The notes below the pieces were generated by a model. The model saw only the letters and a program-made list of their open reading frames with translations. It had not been told where the DNA came from and made no database searches. Shown in pieces: positions 54,116 to 64,000 of a stretch of 64,000 bases of DNA; the stretch's first letter is position 1, and each line of letters opens with the position of its first letter. This DNA is from Balaenoptera acutorostrata (Eukaryota; Chordata; Mammalia; Artiodactyla; Balaenopteridae): NCBI RefSeq assembly GCF_949987535.1, contig NC_080078.1, positions 27,424,942 through 27,488,941 on the forward strand, read 5' to 3'. Both the position numbers and the translations under genes were made by a program.

Positions 54116-54586
54116 AGAATGCAGCTATGAATTAATGATGGTTCTGCATACTCCTTCCTGTTGCAGGGAATATAGATTAAATAGTTGGGTGTATTGGGAG
54201 AAAGCTGTGGCTGCATTGACAAGGGTCCATCAGCTGGGCTGATTTCTTTAGGAGAGATGCTGGAGAGCTTTCAACCAAAAAAAAACCTCAAAAATTTAAC
54301 TCCTAGAAGCTGAGGGAGGTCTTCCTTAGTTTCGGTTTTTTAAAAAAAAATTTTTAACCCTTTGTTCTTTTGGTGGGAGAAGGTCTGATTGAGTGGAGAT
54401 GAATATCTCTGAGAGTCAGCACACTGCCTGCCTGTTGCTTGTCTGGCAACTAAATCTAACAAGCTGATTCCAGTTTGCAAAACAATGATGGCTCTTTTTA
54501 TGTGTCTTTCAGGCTGTGTTCGGGAATGAAACTCACTGGCATTTGCAGTTTACTGCCCAGTCAAGCCTTGTAATACCTAAATCTTT
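54116..54586. other. Single-copy sequence, nothing recognised
   Basis: No supported feature. Confidence 0.4.
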
Positions 54587-54606
54587 TAAAATAAATTATC
54601 TTTTTT

Positions 54607-54956
54607 TTTTTAAATTTTTATTTACTTATTTATTTTTGGCTGTGTTGGGTCTTCGTTGCTGCGCAGGCTTTCTCTAGTTGTGGCGAGCGGGGGCTGCTCT
54701 TCATTGCAGTGTGCAGGCTTCTCATTGCAGTGGCTTCTCTTGTTGTGGAGCATGGGCTCTAGGCATACAGGCTTCAGTAGTTGTGGTGCGTAGGCTCAGT
54801 AGCTGTGGCTTGCGGGCCCTAGAGCACAGGCTCAGTAGTTGTGGCACATGGGCTTAGTTGCTCTGCGGCATGTGGGATCTTCCCGGACCAGGGCTTGAAC
54901 CTGTATCTGCTGCATTGGCAGGTGGATTCTTAACCACTGCACCACCAGGGAAGCCC
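54607..54956 (-). mobile_element. CHR-type SINE, long form
   Basis: Minus copy with the extended middle. Target duplication taaaataaattatctttttt (54587-54606) and taaaatagattatctttttt (54957-54976), one difference. Confidence 0.95.
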
Positions 54957-54976
54957 TAAAATAGATTATCTTTTTT

Positions 54977-55304
54977 AGCTACATTTGTTTTTTTGCAGAA
55001 GGAATATTGTCTATGTCTCCATGAAAAATCTATTTCCTGATACTTGATTCATAACTGTGATTTTGGATGGTCCTGAGAAGAACTTTTATTTTATTTTTAA
55101 AATATAAAATGAATTTATTTGAGTGATTGGATTTATTATGGTTGACCCTCCTCCCCCCTAACATAAAACAGAATATGAAGGAATGGTTGATCCTAACTGG
55201 AAGTTATGGAGTATTGGTCATTTCCTGCCCAGAATCTACCATACACACTTTCTCTGGTAGGTGTATCCTAAATTTCCTCTCAGTTACCATCTCTCCCCCA
55301 CTTT
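54977..55304. other. Single-copy spacer between two SINEs
   Basis: No supported feature. Confidence 0.4.
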
Positions 55305-55319
55305 TAGTCCATATGCTTC

Positions 55320-55700
55320 ATTTTTAAAAAAAATTTATTTATCTATTTATTTTTGGCTGCGTTGGGTATTTGTTGCTGCATGTGGGCTTTTCTCTAGTTG
55401 TGGCGAGTGGGGGCTACTGTTCTTTACAGTGCGTGGGCTTCTCATTGTGGTGGCTTTTCTTGTTGTGTAGCATGGGCTCTAGGTGCATGGGCTTCAGTAG
55501 TTGTGGTGCACAGGCTTCAGTAGTTGCAGCATGTGGGCTCAGTAGTTGTGGCTCGTGGGTTCTAGAGCGCAGGCTCAGTAGTTATGGTGCATGGGCTTAG
55601 TTGCTCTGTGGCATGTGTGATCTTCCCAGACCAGGGCTCGAACCCATGTCCCCTGCGTTGGCAGGTGGATTCTTAAATCCTGTGCCACCAGGGAAGTCCC
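55320..55700 (-). mobile_element. CHR-type SINE, longest middle section
   Basis: Minus copy whose middle holds four 'agtagttgtgg'-like units (around 55495-55585), making it about 380 bp. Target duplication tagtccatatgcttc (55305-55319) and tagtccatgtacttc (55701-55715). Confidence 0.93.
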
Positions 55701-55734
55701 TAGTCCATGTACTTCTGGTGGAGTTGACTCCATT

Positions 55735-56205
55735 ATGATGTTCTCCCTGCCTCTCCTCATCCCCCCTCCCTTCCTTCAGAGGTGAGCATGTGACCCAGGC
55801 CTGGCCAATCAGACTCTCATATCCTTCAAACCACTGGGGCGTTGTCACATGACCCAAGCCAAGCCAATCAGGTCATTTTGATCCAGTTTTGAGACTTTCT
55901 GGCTTGCATGGTCAGAAAAGAGGCATGCTTTCTCTTTCCTATTAAAATTAGAGCTCTGAGAATGTAAACCTAGTTTTTCTAGAAGCCATCTTGGAGGAGA
56001 CTATCTGTCTACAAACAGGCCAACACAGGGGGGATGCAGACATGAAAGATGGAGGGACACATGGTCCTGATGACATTGTTTGAGCTCCTGGATCCAGCCA
56101 TACCTGAAGCCAGCTACCCCTGTGATTTACATTTTCATGAGCTAATTTCCTCCTTTTGCTTGCACTTTTGAGTTGAGATTTCTTTCACCAACAGCCAAAA
56201 GTTCC
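55735..56205 (+). mobile_element. Old LTR-like repeat
   Basis: 'gagcatgtgacccaggcctggccaatcaga', 'acatggtcctgatgacattg', 'gagctcctggatccagccatacctgaagccagc', 'tttgagttgagatttctttcacc' follow a widely dispersed LTR family. It is the best-preserved of the four copies of this family here. A near-duplicate 'tgacccaagccaagccaatcag' lies at 55850. Confidence 0.6.
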
Positions 56206-56705
56206 TCATTAAGAAATGGTGTTTGGAGAGCACAACTCCTTTTTAAAAATAAGATAAGAATCTTCTTGGAGCTTGAGCAAAGATGGAACAGGGACTTGAA
56301 AGCTATTTTGAAGAGAGGGAAACAGATATTCTGTAGAGATAAAAGGGAAAAGGAGAGGCTTGGAGATATTGTAAGAGTGGGAGAAATGCCATGTCTGAGT
56401 GTTTAAGTTGAAAGTGGTTTCCTTGACAAAATAGACTATTACTTTTTTGATAATGAGAATTATGCCACTACCTGTGCCTCCCTTTTTAGTTTTGGCTGCC
56501 AAGAAGCTCTCTTGTATTCAGAAATCCACATATGCTATTGGCGGCCAGCACAGTTGTGTTCTCTCCATTCAACTCATTTTAATGAACATATACTGAGCAC
56601 CCATTCATGCCAGACCATCAGAGGCTATGGGAATACATAGACGTGTCTGTGGAGGAAAACAGATACATACACAAAGAATTAAAATACAGTCTATTAGTTG
56701 CCACC
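56206..56705. other. Single-copy then L2-like fragment (56572-56695)
   Basis: 56572-56695 has 'acatatactgagcacccattcatgccag' and 'acagatacatacacaaag', an L2-type order. The rest is unassigned. Confidence 0.4.
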
Positions 56706-57040
56706 TGCTGTGGACTGAATTTTGTGCCCCCTTAAATATGTTGAAGCCTTAACCCCCAATGTGACTGTATCTGGAGATGGGGTCTAAAGGAGGTAAATAA
56801 GGTTAAATAATGTGATAGGGTAGGACCCCAACCTAATAGGACTGGCATCCTCATAAGAGGAGGAAGAGATGCCAGAGATATCTCGCTCTCTGTGTAGGCA
56901 CAGAGGAAAGGCCATGTGAGGACACAGTGAGATGGCAGCCATTTGCAAGCCAGGCAGAGAGCTCTCACCAGAAATGGAACCCAGAGAGACCCTGATCTGG
57001 GACTTCCAGTCTCCAGGACTATGAGAAATAAATTTCTATT

Positions 57041-57339
57041 TCTTTTTTTAAATTCATTTATTTATTTATTTATTTTCGGCTGTGTTGGGTCTTCGTTTCT
57101 GTGCGAGGGCTTTCTCTAGTTGCGGCGAGCGGGGGCCACTCTTCATCGCGGTGCGCGGGCCTTTCACTGTCGCGGCCTCTCTTGTTGCAGAGCACAGGCT
57201 CCAGACGCGCAGGCTCAGTAGTTGTGGCTCACGGGCCTAGTTGCTCCGCGGCATGTGGGATCTTCCCAGACCAGGGCTCGAACCCGTGTCCCCTGCATTG
57301 GCAGGCAGATTCTCAACCACTGCGCCACCAGGGAAGCCC
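57041..57339 (-). mobile_element. CHR-type SINE inside the MST-like LTR
   Basis: Full-length minus copy. Target duplication aaatttctatt exact at 57030-57040 and 57340-57350. High CpG content, so probably young. Confidence 0.95.
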
Positions 57340-57379
57340 AAATTTCTATTGTTTAAGCCATCCAGTCTGTGCTATTTTT

Positions 57380-57800
57380 TTTTAAGATTTACTTTATTAT
57401 TTATTCATTTTATTTATTTTTTACTGTGTCGGGTCTTGGTTGTGGCACGTGGGATTGTTGTTGAGGCATGCGGGATCTTTCGTTGCGGCACTCGGGCTCT
57501 TCGTTGCGGCGTGCAGGCTTCTCTGTAGTTGTGGTGTGCGGGTTTTCTCTTCTCTAGTTGTGGCGCACAGGCTCCAGGGTGCGTGGGCTCTGTAGTTGTG
57601 GCGCGTGGGTTCCAGAGCACGTGGGCTCTGTAGTTTGCAGCACTCAGGCTCTCTAGTTGAAGCGCACGAGCTCAGTAGTTGTGGTGCACAGGCTTAGTTG
57701 CCCTGAGGCATGTGTAATCTTAGTTCCCTGACCAGGGATTGAACTCGTTCCCCTGTATTGTAAGGTGGATTCTTTACCACTGGATCACCAGGGAAGTCGC
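57380..57800 (-). mobile_element. Older expanded CHR-related SINE inside the MST-like LTR
   Basis: About 420 bp: tail, then repeated 'gtagttgtggcgc'-like units, a unique 'gggattgttgttgaggcatgcg' section, and head 'ccaccactggatcaccaggg'-like end. Flanks cagtctgtgctattt and aatctgttctatttt are a decayed target duplication. It is more diverged than the other long copies. Confidence 0.85.
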
Positions 57801-57843
57801 AATCTGTTCTATTTTGTTATGGCAGTTGAATCTGAATAATACA

Positions 57844-58721
57844 CTACCTATTCCTTAATTTCATGGTCCCAGTTCCTTATTATTTATGAATTCATTATTT
57901 TATTAAGCATAATTCAGTTCTAGGTCACCACAAATCCTCTGTAACGTGAGGTGAGGTACAAATAAATATATGTAAAAGCATCTGTTTGAAGTTTTCAGTT
58001 GTCTTCAAAGCATCAACCTTAGCTTGGGTTTCCTTGAAAGCAAACCCCAAGACAGGGACCCAAGCAGACAGTCTATCTGGGGAAATGGACCCCATGAATC
58101 ATATTGAAGGAGGAGGGGGGAAACGAGAGGGAAGGGAGAAGATCCAGTAAAGTTTCATTCATGAGCACGTTCTTGGGCAACTGGGGCTCCATCCCATTGG
58201 GAATCCTCTGAGAAACCATGTGAAACATGCCTCCTGAATTGTCCAGACTGAGAGGCCAGGATATAGATTCACTGACTGTTTTTCCCAGGGTATTGGATCC
58301 CTGGCACTTCTCCCTTCCCTGTGTTGCTGGGCGAACTCCCTGGCTGGGAAGAAGATTTTAGGCAGAGAAGCAGAAAGCTGTGGGTACCTGAAGTGGGAAG
58401 CCATCCACAGGCAGGAAGACCATCGACTTCGTCTACAGGTGAACTCAGAGGTGGGCCAAGGATACATGAGATCGGATGGGCAGCGCCTGCTACAACATCC
58501 TAAGTAGTGAAACATGGTGTACAGGCGGCTCTCAACAAGGATTTGAAAGGCCATTAAGCTGAGTCAAATGCCACTCTGTTTTATCAAAAGCCTGCAGATA
58601 AACATTTTAAACGAGAGTCCTCAATTGAGGAAGGTGTGAATGGCAGTGCTTTCTGAAATCTGGCACATAATAATGGTCAACAAATGATTGGATGAGTGCA
58701 TTTGTTACCACATTTCTTCCC
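57844..58721. other. Single-copy region, no gene recognised
   Basis: About 880 bp. The 131-codon antisense frame at 58159-58554 has no recognisable domain. Confidence 0.4.
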
Positions 58722-59028
58722 CCAGCTTTATTGAGATATAACATTGCTGCATCATGCATTACCATTATTTCTTCATTCCAGAATGCTGCTAACTGAGAGA
58801 GGAACTATTAAGAGCAGCCTTTTCGGGGGGACGGGCAATGACATTAAATATACATATCAGTTACATGATACATCCCGATTTTGGAAGAGTTAGAATGTGA
58901 AGTAAAAAAAAAATGCATCTTAGAGACAAGAAAACAGTATATTCAGTTTCATGATACTGACCACCTACTAAGTGCAAAGTTCTAGTCTAAACCCTGATGT
59001 GACTCCTCCATTAAAATTGATCAAGTGT
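58722..59028. other. Short L1M tail then single-copy sequence
   Basis: 58722-58748 ('ccagctttattgagatataac') is a short antisense L1M 3' end. The rest is unassigned. Confidence 0.4.
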
Positions 59029-59045
59029 GTACTTGTTATTATTTT

Positions 59046-59336
59046 AAAAAATTTTATTTATTTATTTATTTTTGGCTGAATTGGGTCTTCGTTGCTGCAC
59101 GCGGGCTTTCTCTAGTTGCGGTGAGCGGGGGCTACTCTTCATTGCGGTGCGCGGGCTTCTCATTGCGGTGGCTTCTCATGTTGTGGAGCACGGGCTCTAG
59201 GCACGCGGGCTTCAGTAGTTGTGACGCACGGGCTTAGTTCTCCACGGCATGTGGGATCTTCTTGGATCAGGGATCGAACCCGTGCCCCTGCATTGGCAGG
59301 CAGATTCTTAACCACTGCGCCACTAGGGAAGTCCCC
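59046..59336 (-). mobile_element. CHR-type SINE inside L1M
   Basis: Full-length minus copy. The flanks gtacttgttattatttt (from 59029) and gtacttattttttattt (from 59337) form its target duplication. Confidence 0.93.
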
Positions 59337-59349
59337 GTACTTATTTTTT

Positions 59350-59605
59350 ATTTAACATCTTTATTGATATGTAATTCATATACCATACAATTCACTCCTT
59401 TAAAGTTCACAATTCAATGGTTTTTAGTCTATTCACAGAGTTGTGCTGCCATCACCACTTATCAATTTTAGGACATTTTCATACCCCTTACCAGTCCCTT
59501 CCCAGTCTCTCCTCACCCCACCTCCTGGCTACCACTCATCTAGATTCTATCTCTTAAGATTTGCCTATTCTGGACATTTCATATAAATGAAATCATATAA
59601 TAAAG
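59350..59605 (-). mobile_element. L1M 3' UTR fragment
   Basis: 'catctttattgatatgtaattcatataccatac', 'ttcacagagttgtgctgccatcacc', 'ttgcctattctggacatttcatat' is classic antisense L1M 3' UTR. Confidence 0.85.
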
Positions 59606-59619
59606 GTAAACATTTTTTT

Positions 59620-59825
59620 CACCACTTACTTTATATACCAGGCACAGTCCTAAGCATTTGAATAGTATTATATAAATTAATCCTTCAGAACTGATCTACC
59701 AAGTGGAGACTTACCATACCCACGCATCAGATGAGAAGACTGAGGCACAGAGAGCTTAAGTGGCTTCTCCAAGGTCACGCAGCTAGTAAGTGGCAGAACT
59801 TGAATTTGTTGCCAGATAGTCTGCC
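59620..59825 (-). repeat. MIR SINE
   Basis: 'taccaggcacagtcctaagc', 'agatgagaagactgaggcacagagagc', 'aaggtcacgcagctagtaagtggcagaac' follow MIR in reverse. Confidence 0.85.
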
Positions 59826-61847
59826 CTGAAAACATTCTTAACCTTTATTGACTAGTACTGAGGAAATGTGAGAACTTGGATTATCCTGAGCCACATTCTG
59901 GGACTTTCCTTGCCATATGCTCAGTTGCACCCACTCCTCCATGGTGGGGCAACCTCCATGTGTGAAATCTGATAGTTTAGGATTGTCCTCTGTAATAGGG
60001 AAGCCCCTAAGGATTGGAGCCCACCGTGATTGAGAGGTTGCTCTGTGTTCTACCGATAGCTTGAGCCATTGACCCTTGAGTGAGCTATTCCCTGGCTGGA
60101 TCATCTGTTTTCTCATCTATACAGTGAAAGTTTGAACTGACCCATTTCTAAAGTCTCATCTGGGGCCACCTTTGACTATTTTCATCTCTGTCCTGCTCTC
60201 TGGGAGAAGATTATGCTTTAATAAATTAGCATCAATTCTAGTATGAAGATGCCCCTCTAATGAGACAGTAAAGAAGCTGTCTTTGTTCTAGGTTAATTTC
60301 CCAAAGTGAATTTTGAAAAACATGAAATCCATGGTTTAATATTATGAGATGTTAAGCTAAGTTTTAAGAAAAGGAAAATTAAAAAAAAAAGGAAGATAGG
60401 GTTATGATACCATGAGTTTGGGAAACATTTAGTTAAGCAAAAATGGTATAGATGTCTTTATTGCAGGACTTTGCAGAGCCTTTAATGTCCTATAATCTTC
60501 ACCACAGTGATTTCCTCACTGTAAGGGACTCACACTGGGACACACTGCAGTCTGGGACACCCAGCATCCCTTGCTAGGAACTACCCCTCCTCCTTAGCCA
60601 TATCATGGTAGCAGGAGCAGCTGTGTAACTAAGTCACCTGCTTCCATGTCCTCAGAGGGTGATCACCCAGATCAAATGGGACAATCACAATATGCTATCC
60701 CCTTGAACCAATGGGTTCCTTCTCCCGGAATCTGTACTTGGACCCCAGAGCAAGGAGAGGTAGTCTCTCCCCACAACATGCAAGATACAGGAGTTTCCAG
60801 TACACTGTACTAAGTACTTAGTACATGGTGTGTTCCAAGATGGGAAGTGAGGATGCAGCTTGTCTCAAGCTTATTTGTGTTAGCCTTTTAAGGAGCAGCA
60901 TAGTTTAGGCCTGCGCTCCACTGTTTCCACCTGGACTGTACTCTCATGAGTTTCAGGATATCCATTCAGACTGTATTTTTCTCCTGTAATGAGGATTCCA
61001 AATGTAGGTAATTGCTGGCATTGTTTCAGTGGTTTCAACACTGTGTGGCTGATATCTCTGTATTCCTCTTGGTCTTTTCCTTACAGTCACAAAGCAGCTG
61101 GGCTTCTCCAGCCATCCTTTCTTCATCCAAAGCTAGATAATGGAAGAAAAGGTCATGTCAGCTACATTTTAAACTTTTTGCCAGTAAAGTTAAAGCTTAC
61201 CCAGATTCTAGAAATCCTTACAGCAGAGTTCCCTTATGTCTCAATAGCCAAAATTGGTCTCATGTGATTCCCTCATGTGCTAAGGAGGCTGGGAGATTTG
61301 GAAATAGAATTGCTGTGATTGGCTTAAACCAATCCCGATCCATTGATTGAGGCTGGACGCACAGCTTAATCTAAATTGAGGTTCTGTTTTCATGGAAAAA
61401 GGAAGGAGTGATTAATGAGGAGTCAAATAACAGTCTGCCATGCCTACAGGACCTCTGTGCTTAGGTGGACATTTATGAGCCTTTGGAAAGCTTCCTGGGG
61501 CTCAGAGAAATATTTAAGCATCAATAAGCCAACAACCTTTCTCTCTGTTGCTTAGCCTTGAATACTCCAGTTTCTCTCCTAAAGCAAGTGTGTGATATAT
61601 AAGAATTACAGCCTCAGGCAGAATATAAGCATTTAAGGCAGCTAATCACTTTTACTCTTGATTAATACTCTAACTTGTTCTCACCCTGGCCTGGTTGTAA
61701 ATGATTTCACCATTCTTCCCTGCTGCCAGTTAGTATCTGTCTATCTATCTATCATCTATCTCTATATTTATCAGTTAGTGGGTTCTTATACATATTTCCC
61801 TGGTGTGCAGTTGTTGTCCCTCAAAAAGGATGCTCCTTACTCTACGG
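59826..61847. other. Single-copy region, no gene recognised
   Basis: About 2 kb. 60095-60170 ('catctgttttctcatctatacag') is a weak MIR piece, and 61735-61765 is a short (TCTA)n run. Nothing else is supported. Confidence 0.4.
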
Positions 61848-62045
61848 CAGGCATCGTTCTAAGCATTTTACAAATACTCACTCATTTTATCTTCGTAAGG
61901 AACCAAGAGTACCCCATGATGTAGGTACTGTTATTAACACCACTTCAGACGGGAAAACTGAGGTGCAGAGGCGTTAAATAACCTGTGGTTGAGTAAATGA
62001 TAGAGCCAGATTTGAACCAAAGTTGTCTGGCTCCAGGGTTCACAG
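61848..62045 (-). repeat. MIR SINE
   Basis: 'ggcaggcatcgttctaagcattttac', 'gacgggaaaactgaggtgcagaggcg', 'agatttgaaccaaagttgtctggctcc' follow MIR in reverse. Confidence 0.85.
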
Positions 62046-62494
62046 TCTCAACTTTACTGCAGGCACCTCCACGGTGCAGTGGAGTGTCCACTGCAGGGAG
62101 GACACACAGCACGTTTTGCCGTGGATCATCCCTTCTGTCTTATACATACGGATTGTAGCAGGAGCATCCATGTTTCAGTGTGAGCCCATGTGGTCTCCTG
62201 ACTCCAGTTCAGCAAATCATGGTATCCCACCTTCCAGAACCAATGACTGCCTTCCCCTGGGACTCTTTACTTCAACCAGAAGGAGGGGAGTCTGTTAGCC
62301 TCCCTTCCCAAAATACAGAACTCAAAAGCTGCTGGTGGCTGTGTGACTGGAGACTGGAGGGAAGAGGAGGGATTGTTTTAGTCCTTGACTTCCGTGGGTC
62401 ATTCTAGGAAACTTCCAAGAATGCTGTGTCTTTCTTCTTTTACTTCACTTGGGATTCAGTTAATGGCAACCCAAAGGCTTTATTAATACTGCAT
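62046..62494. other. Single-copy sequence, nothing recognised
   Basis: No supported feature. Confidence 0.4.
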
Positions 62495-63060
62495 GTGTCA
62501 GTTATTTATTGGTACTACAGTGCTGCATAACAAACAGTCACAAATGACAAACTCAATGACATACAATAATACACATTTATTTAGCTCTTAAGGTTCAGGG
62601 TCGGCTGATATCAGCCGGCTTGCTCATACTCCATGGTTGGCTGCAAGCCGGGTAAGCAGCTGTGCTGGACTTGGCTGAGATCTTTCACAAGCAAGTCTGG
62701 GGGTTAAATAGGGATTGGCTAGTTTAGGCTGGCTTCTGCTGGGGAGATTGGCAACCAAGTTCTGTTCCATGTGACTCATCCTCCAGCAGACCAACGTGGG
62801 CATGTTCTTGTGGTGACGGCAGGAAAGATGCAAGAGTGAGAGATGTGCAAATGCTTTTCAAGCCTCTGTGTGCATGTGCCATATTTGCCTACATCCCATT
62901 GGCCAAAGCAAGTCAGATGGTCAAGCCCAAGGTCAGAGTGGGCTGGCTCTGAAGAGTCATTGGCATAGGGTGCAGGTGGATGTGGGTGGGTGCGGAGAAT
63001 TGGGGCCAGTTTTTCAAACATCTACACCATGGGATAATGGCTTAGAAAAGGCTGTTTTTG
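62495..63060 (-). mobile_element. Old LTR-like repeat, antisense
   Basis: 'gctgcataacaaacagtcac', 'acacatttatttagctctta', 'cagcagaccaacgtgggcatg' and 'ccattggccaaagcaagtcagatgg' occur in the order of a dispersed old repeat I associate with LTR elements. Orientation and family are uncertain. Confidence 0.45.
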
Positions 63061-63107
63061 AACAATCCTTGAGCTAAGAATGAGTTTTACATTGTAAAAG
63101 AATTGTA

Positions 63108-63131
63108 AAATAATAATAATAATAATAATAA
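63108..63131. repeat. (TAA)n microsatellite
   Basis: Eight consecutive AAT/TAA units. Confidence 0.95.
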
Positions 63132-63132
63132 T

Positions 63133-63213
63133 TTGTGACAGAGACCATATGTGTCCTGCAAAACCTAAAATACTCACTATCTGGCCCTTTACATAGAATG
63201 TTGGCCAACCCCA
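63133..63213 (+). repeat. hAT-Charlie MITE fragment
   Basis: 'gacagagaccatatgtgtcctgc', 'tactcactatctggccctttacat' and 'ttggccaacccc' match one half of the family at 13766. Confidence 0.65.
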
Positions 63214-63217
63214 GGTT

Positions 63218-63435
63218 TACAGCATGGACTCTGAAACCCAGCTCTGTCACTCACGGGCTGTGTGACCTTGAGAAAATTACTTGAACACTCAGATTCCTCA
63301 TCTGTAAAATGGGGTTTCTAATAGCACCTACCTCATAGGATTTCTGTGAGGATAAAACAAACTATTGTATGTAAAGTCTTAGTCTAGTGCCTGGCACGTG
63401 GTAAGGACCAGGTAAGTCCTACCTAGTAGTATCAC
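63218..63435 (+). repeat. MIR SINE
   Basis: 'gcatggactctgaaacccagc', 'gggctgtgtgaccttgagaaaattacttg', 'ttcctcatctgtaaaatgggg', 'gtgcctggcacgtggtaagg' follow MIR almost completely. Confidence 0.9.
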
Positions 63436-64000
63436 CCGCTAGGGGCATTGGGTCAACTGGGTGGAGTGAGGAAGAGCTTCTGTTATACTGTACTATTGAA
63501 TAAACTTGGGACTTGGCATGCATACTTTGAGCTTTTAAGTTTGTCTAAGCCAAGCTCTGTTTAGCCCCAGGTGTGTGATGTACTGTGTTCTTAATCACAT
63601 TTACAGGTGTATTTGTATACATACACAAACACTATAGAGAAATACAGGTGGTCTCATGCCAACAGAATGGCAAGTAAATGGAGACTTGCTCCAGCTGTCC
63701 TGTCTCCAAGGTGTCCCTCAGCCGACCCTTGGATCTTCTCAGGCTCTCCTGTCCTGCTGTGACACTGCATATGGTTTCTTAGCAAAGTAAGGAGGAGCAG
63801 CTGTTTCCGAAGAAGTGTTCCAGCAAGCCATTTTTGGCTGGCATCTGGGAGCAGCTGCTGCCACTACTTCATGCTGAGTCACCACACTGCTCTGTCAAAG
63901 CCTAGGTATGCAGAGAGGCAGGTGCCAACTCAGGAACCACCAGAGAAGTTATCACTTTATTCTCTCAAGTGATGGGGTGTTGAGAACTTTTGAATACGCA
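63436..64000. other. Single-copy sequence to window end, nothing recognised
   Basis: No supported feature; the window ends inside this stretch. Confidence 0.4.

Larger units (their letters stand above)
56706..57843 (+). mobile_element. MST-like LTR containing two SINEs
   Basis: Starts TGCTGTGGACTGAAT and continues 'aacccccaatgtgactgtatctgg', 'gccatgtgaggacacagtgag', 'tctccaggactatgagaaataaa'; after the first SINE 'gtttaagccatccagtctgtg', and after the second 'ttttgttatggcagttg' with end aataataca. Possible 5 bp duplication ccacc/ctacc. Confidence 0.85.

Noticed and set aside
1..64000. Ruminant origin
   Set aside because: CHR SINEs are shared with ruminants, but no BovB or Bov-tA-type copy is visible in 64 kb, where several would be expected.

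Overview
The window is mammalian nuclear DNA, and I see no intact protein-coding exon, tRNA gene, rRNA gene or CRISPR array in it. The species signal is cetacean. Twenty copies of the tRNA-derived CHR-type SINE (shared by whales, hippos and ruminants) are present. The young L1 3' ends carry the tail I associate with whale L1s. No BovB or BovB-derived SINE is visible, which argues against a ruminant. The SINE heads look more like baleen-whale copies than the diverged young dolphin subfamily, but that last step is a weak inference. All family names rest on remembered consensus sequences; no database was searched.

Layout. 1-15 kb: L1 ORF2 debris, two MST-like LTRs, CHR SINEs, an L1 3' end with a TA microsatellite, old L1M and MIR fragments, and LTRs at 8.0, 10.1 and 11.0 kb. 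15.0-17.7 kb: an ancient L2 that hosts two SINEs and an MLT1-like LTR; the LTR itself holds a Tigger-like MITE and an ERV solo LTR. 18.6-24.2 kb: an old L1M, a hAT MITE, a fused SINE dimer, and a MER8-like DNA transposon broken by a Tigger1 derivative, a poly(A)-tailed retrocopy and a 1.5 kb L1 with ORF2 remnants. 24.4-26.1 kb: mostly single-copy sequence. 26.1-31 kb: L1 fragments, a perfect 28 bp inverted repeat and L1M. 31-34.9 kb: MIRs, then a single-copy block with regulatory-looking motifs. 34.9-39.5 kb: an old LTR containing a younger LTR containing a SINE, then further LTR and L1M pieces. 39.5-48.5 kb: mixed repeats, including an L1 with an 18 bp target duplication. 48.5-54.6 kb: the most single-copy-rich part, with one antisense ERV LTR. 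54.6-59.6 kb: SINE-dense, including two SINEs inside an MST-like LTR. 59.8-64 kb: sparse MIR, LTR and hAT remnants.

No genes work together here. The content is a record of transposition layered on intergenic or intronic DNA. Eighteen of the twenty SINEs lie on the minus strand, which could mean the window is an intron of a plus-strand gene. The observations most worth following are three places where two retroelements used the same target site, a retrocopy of unidentified origin, a SINE dimer with a single target duplication, a long perfect hairpin, and two single-copy blocks that may be enhancers.
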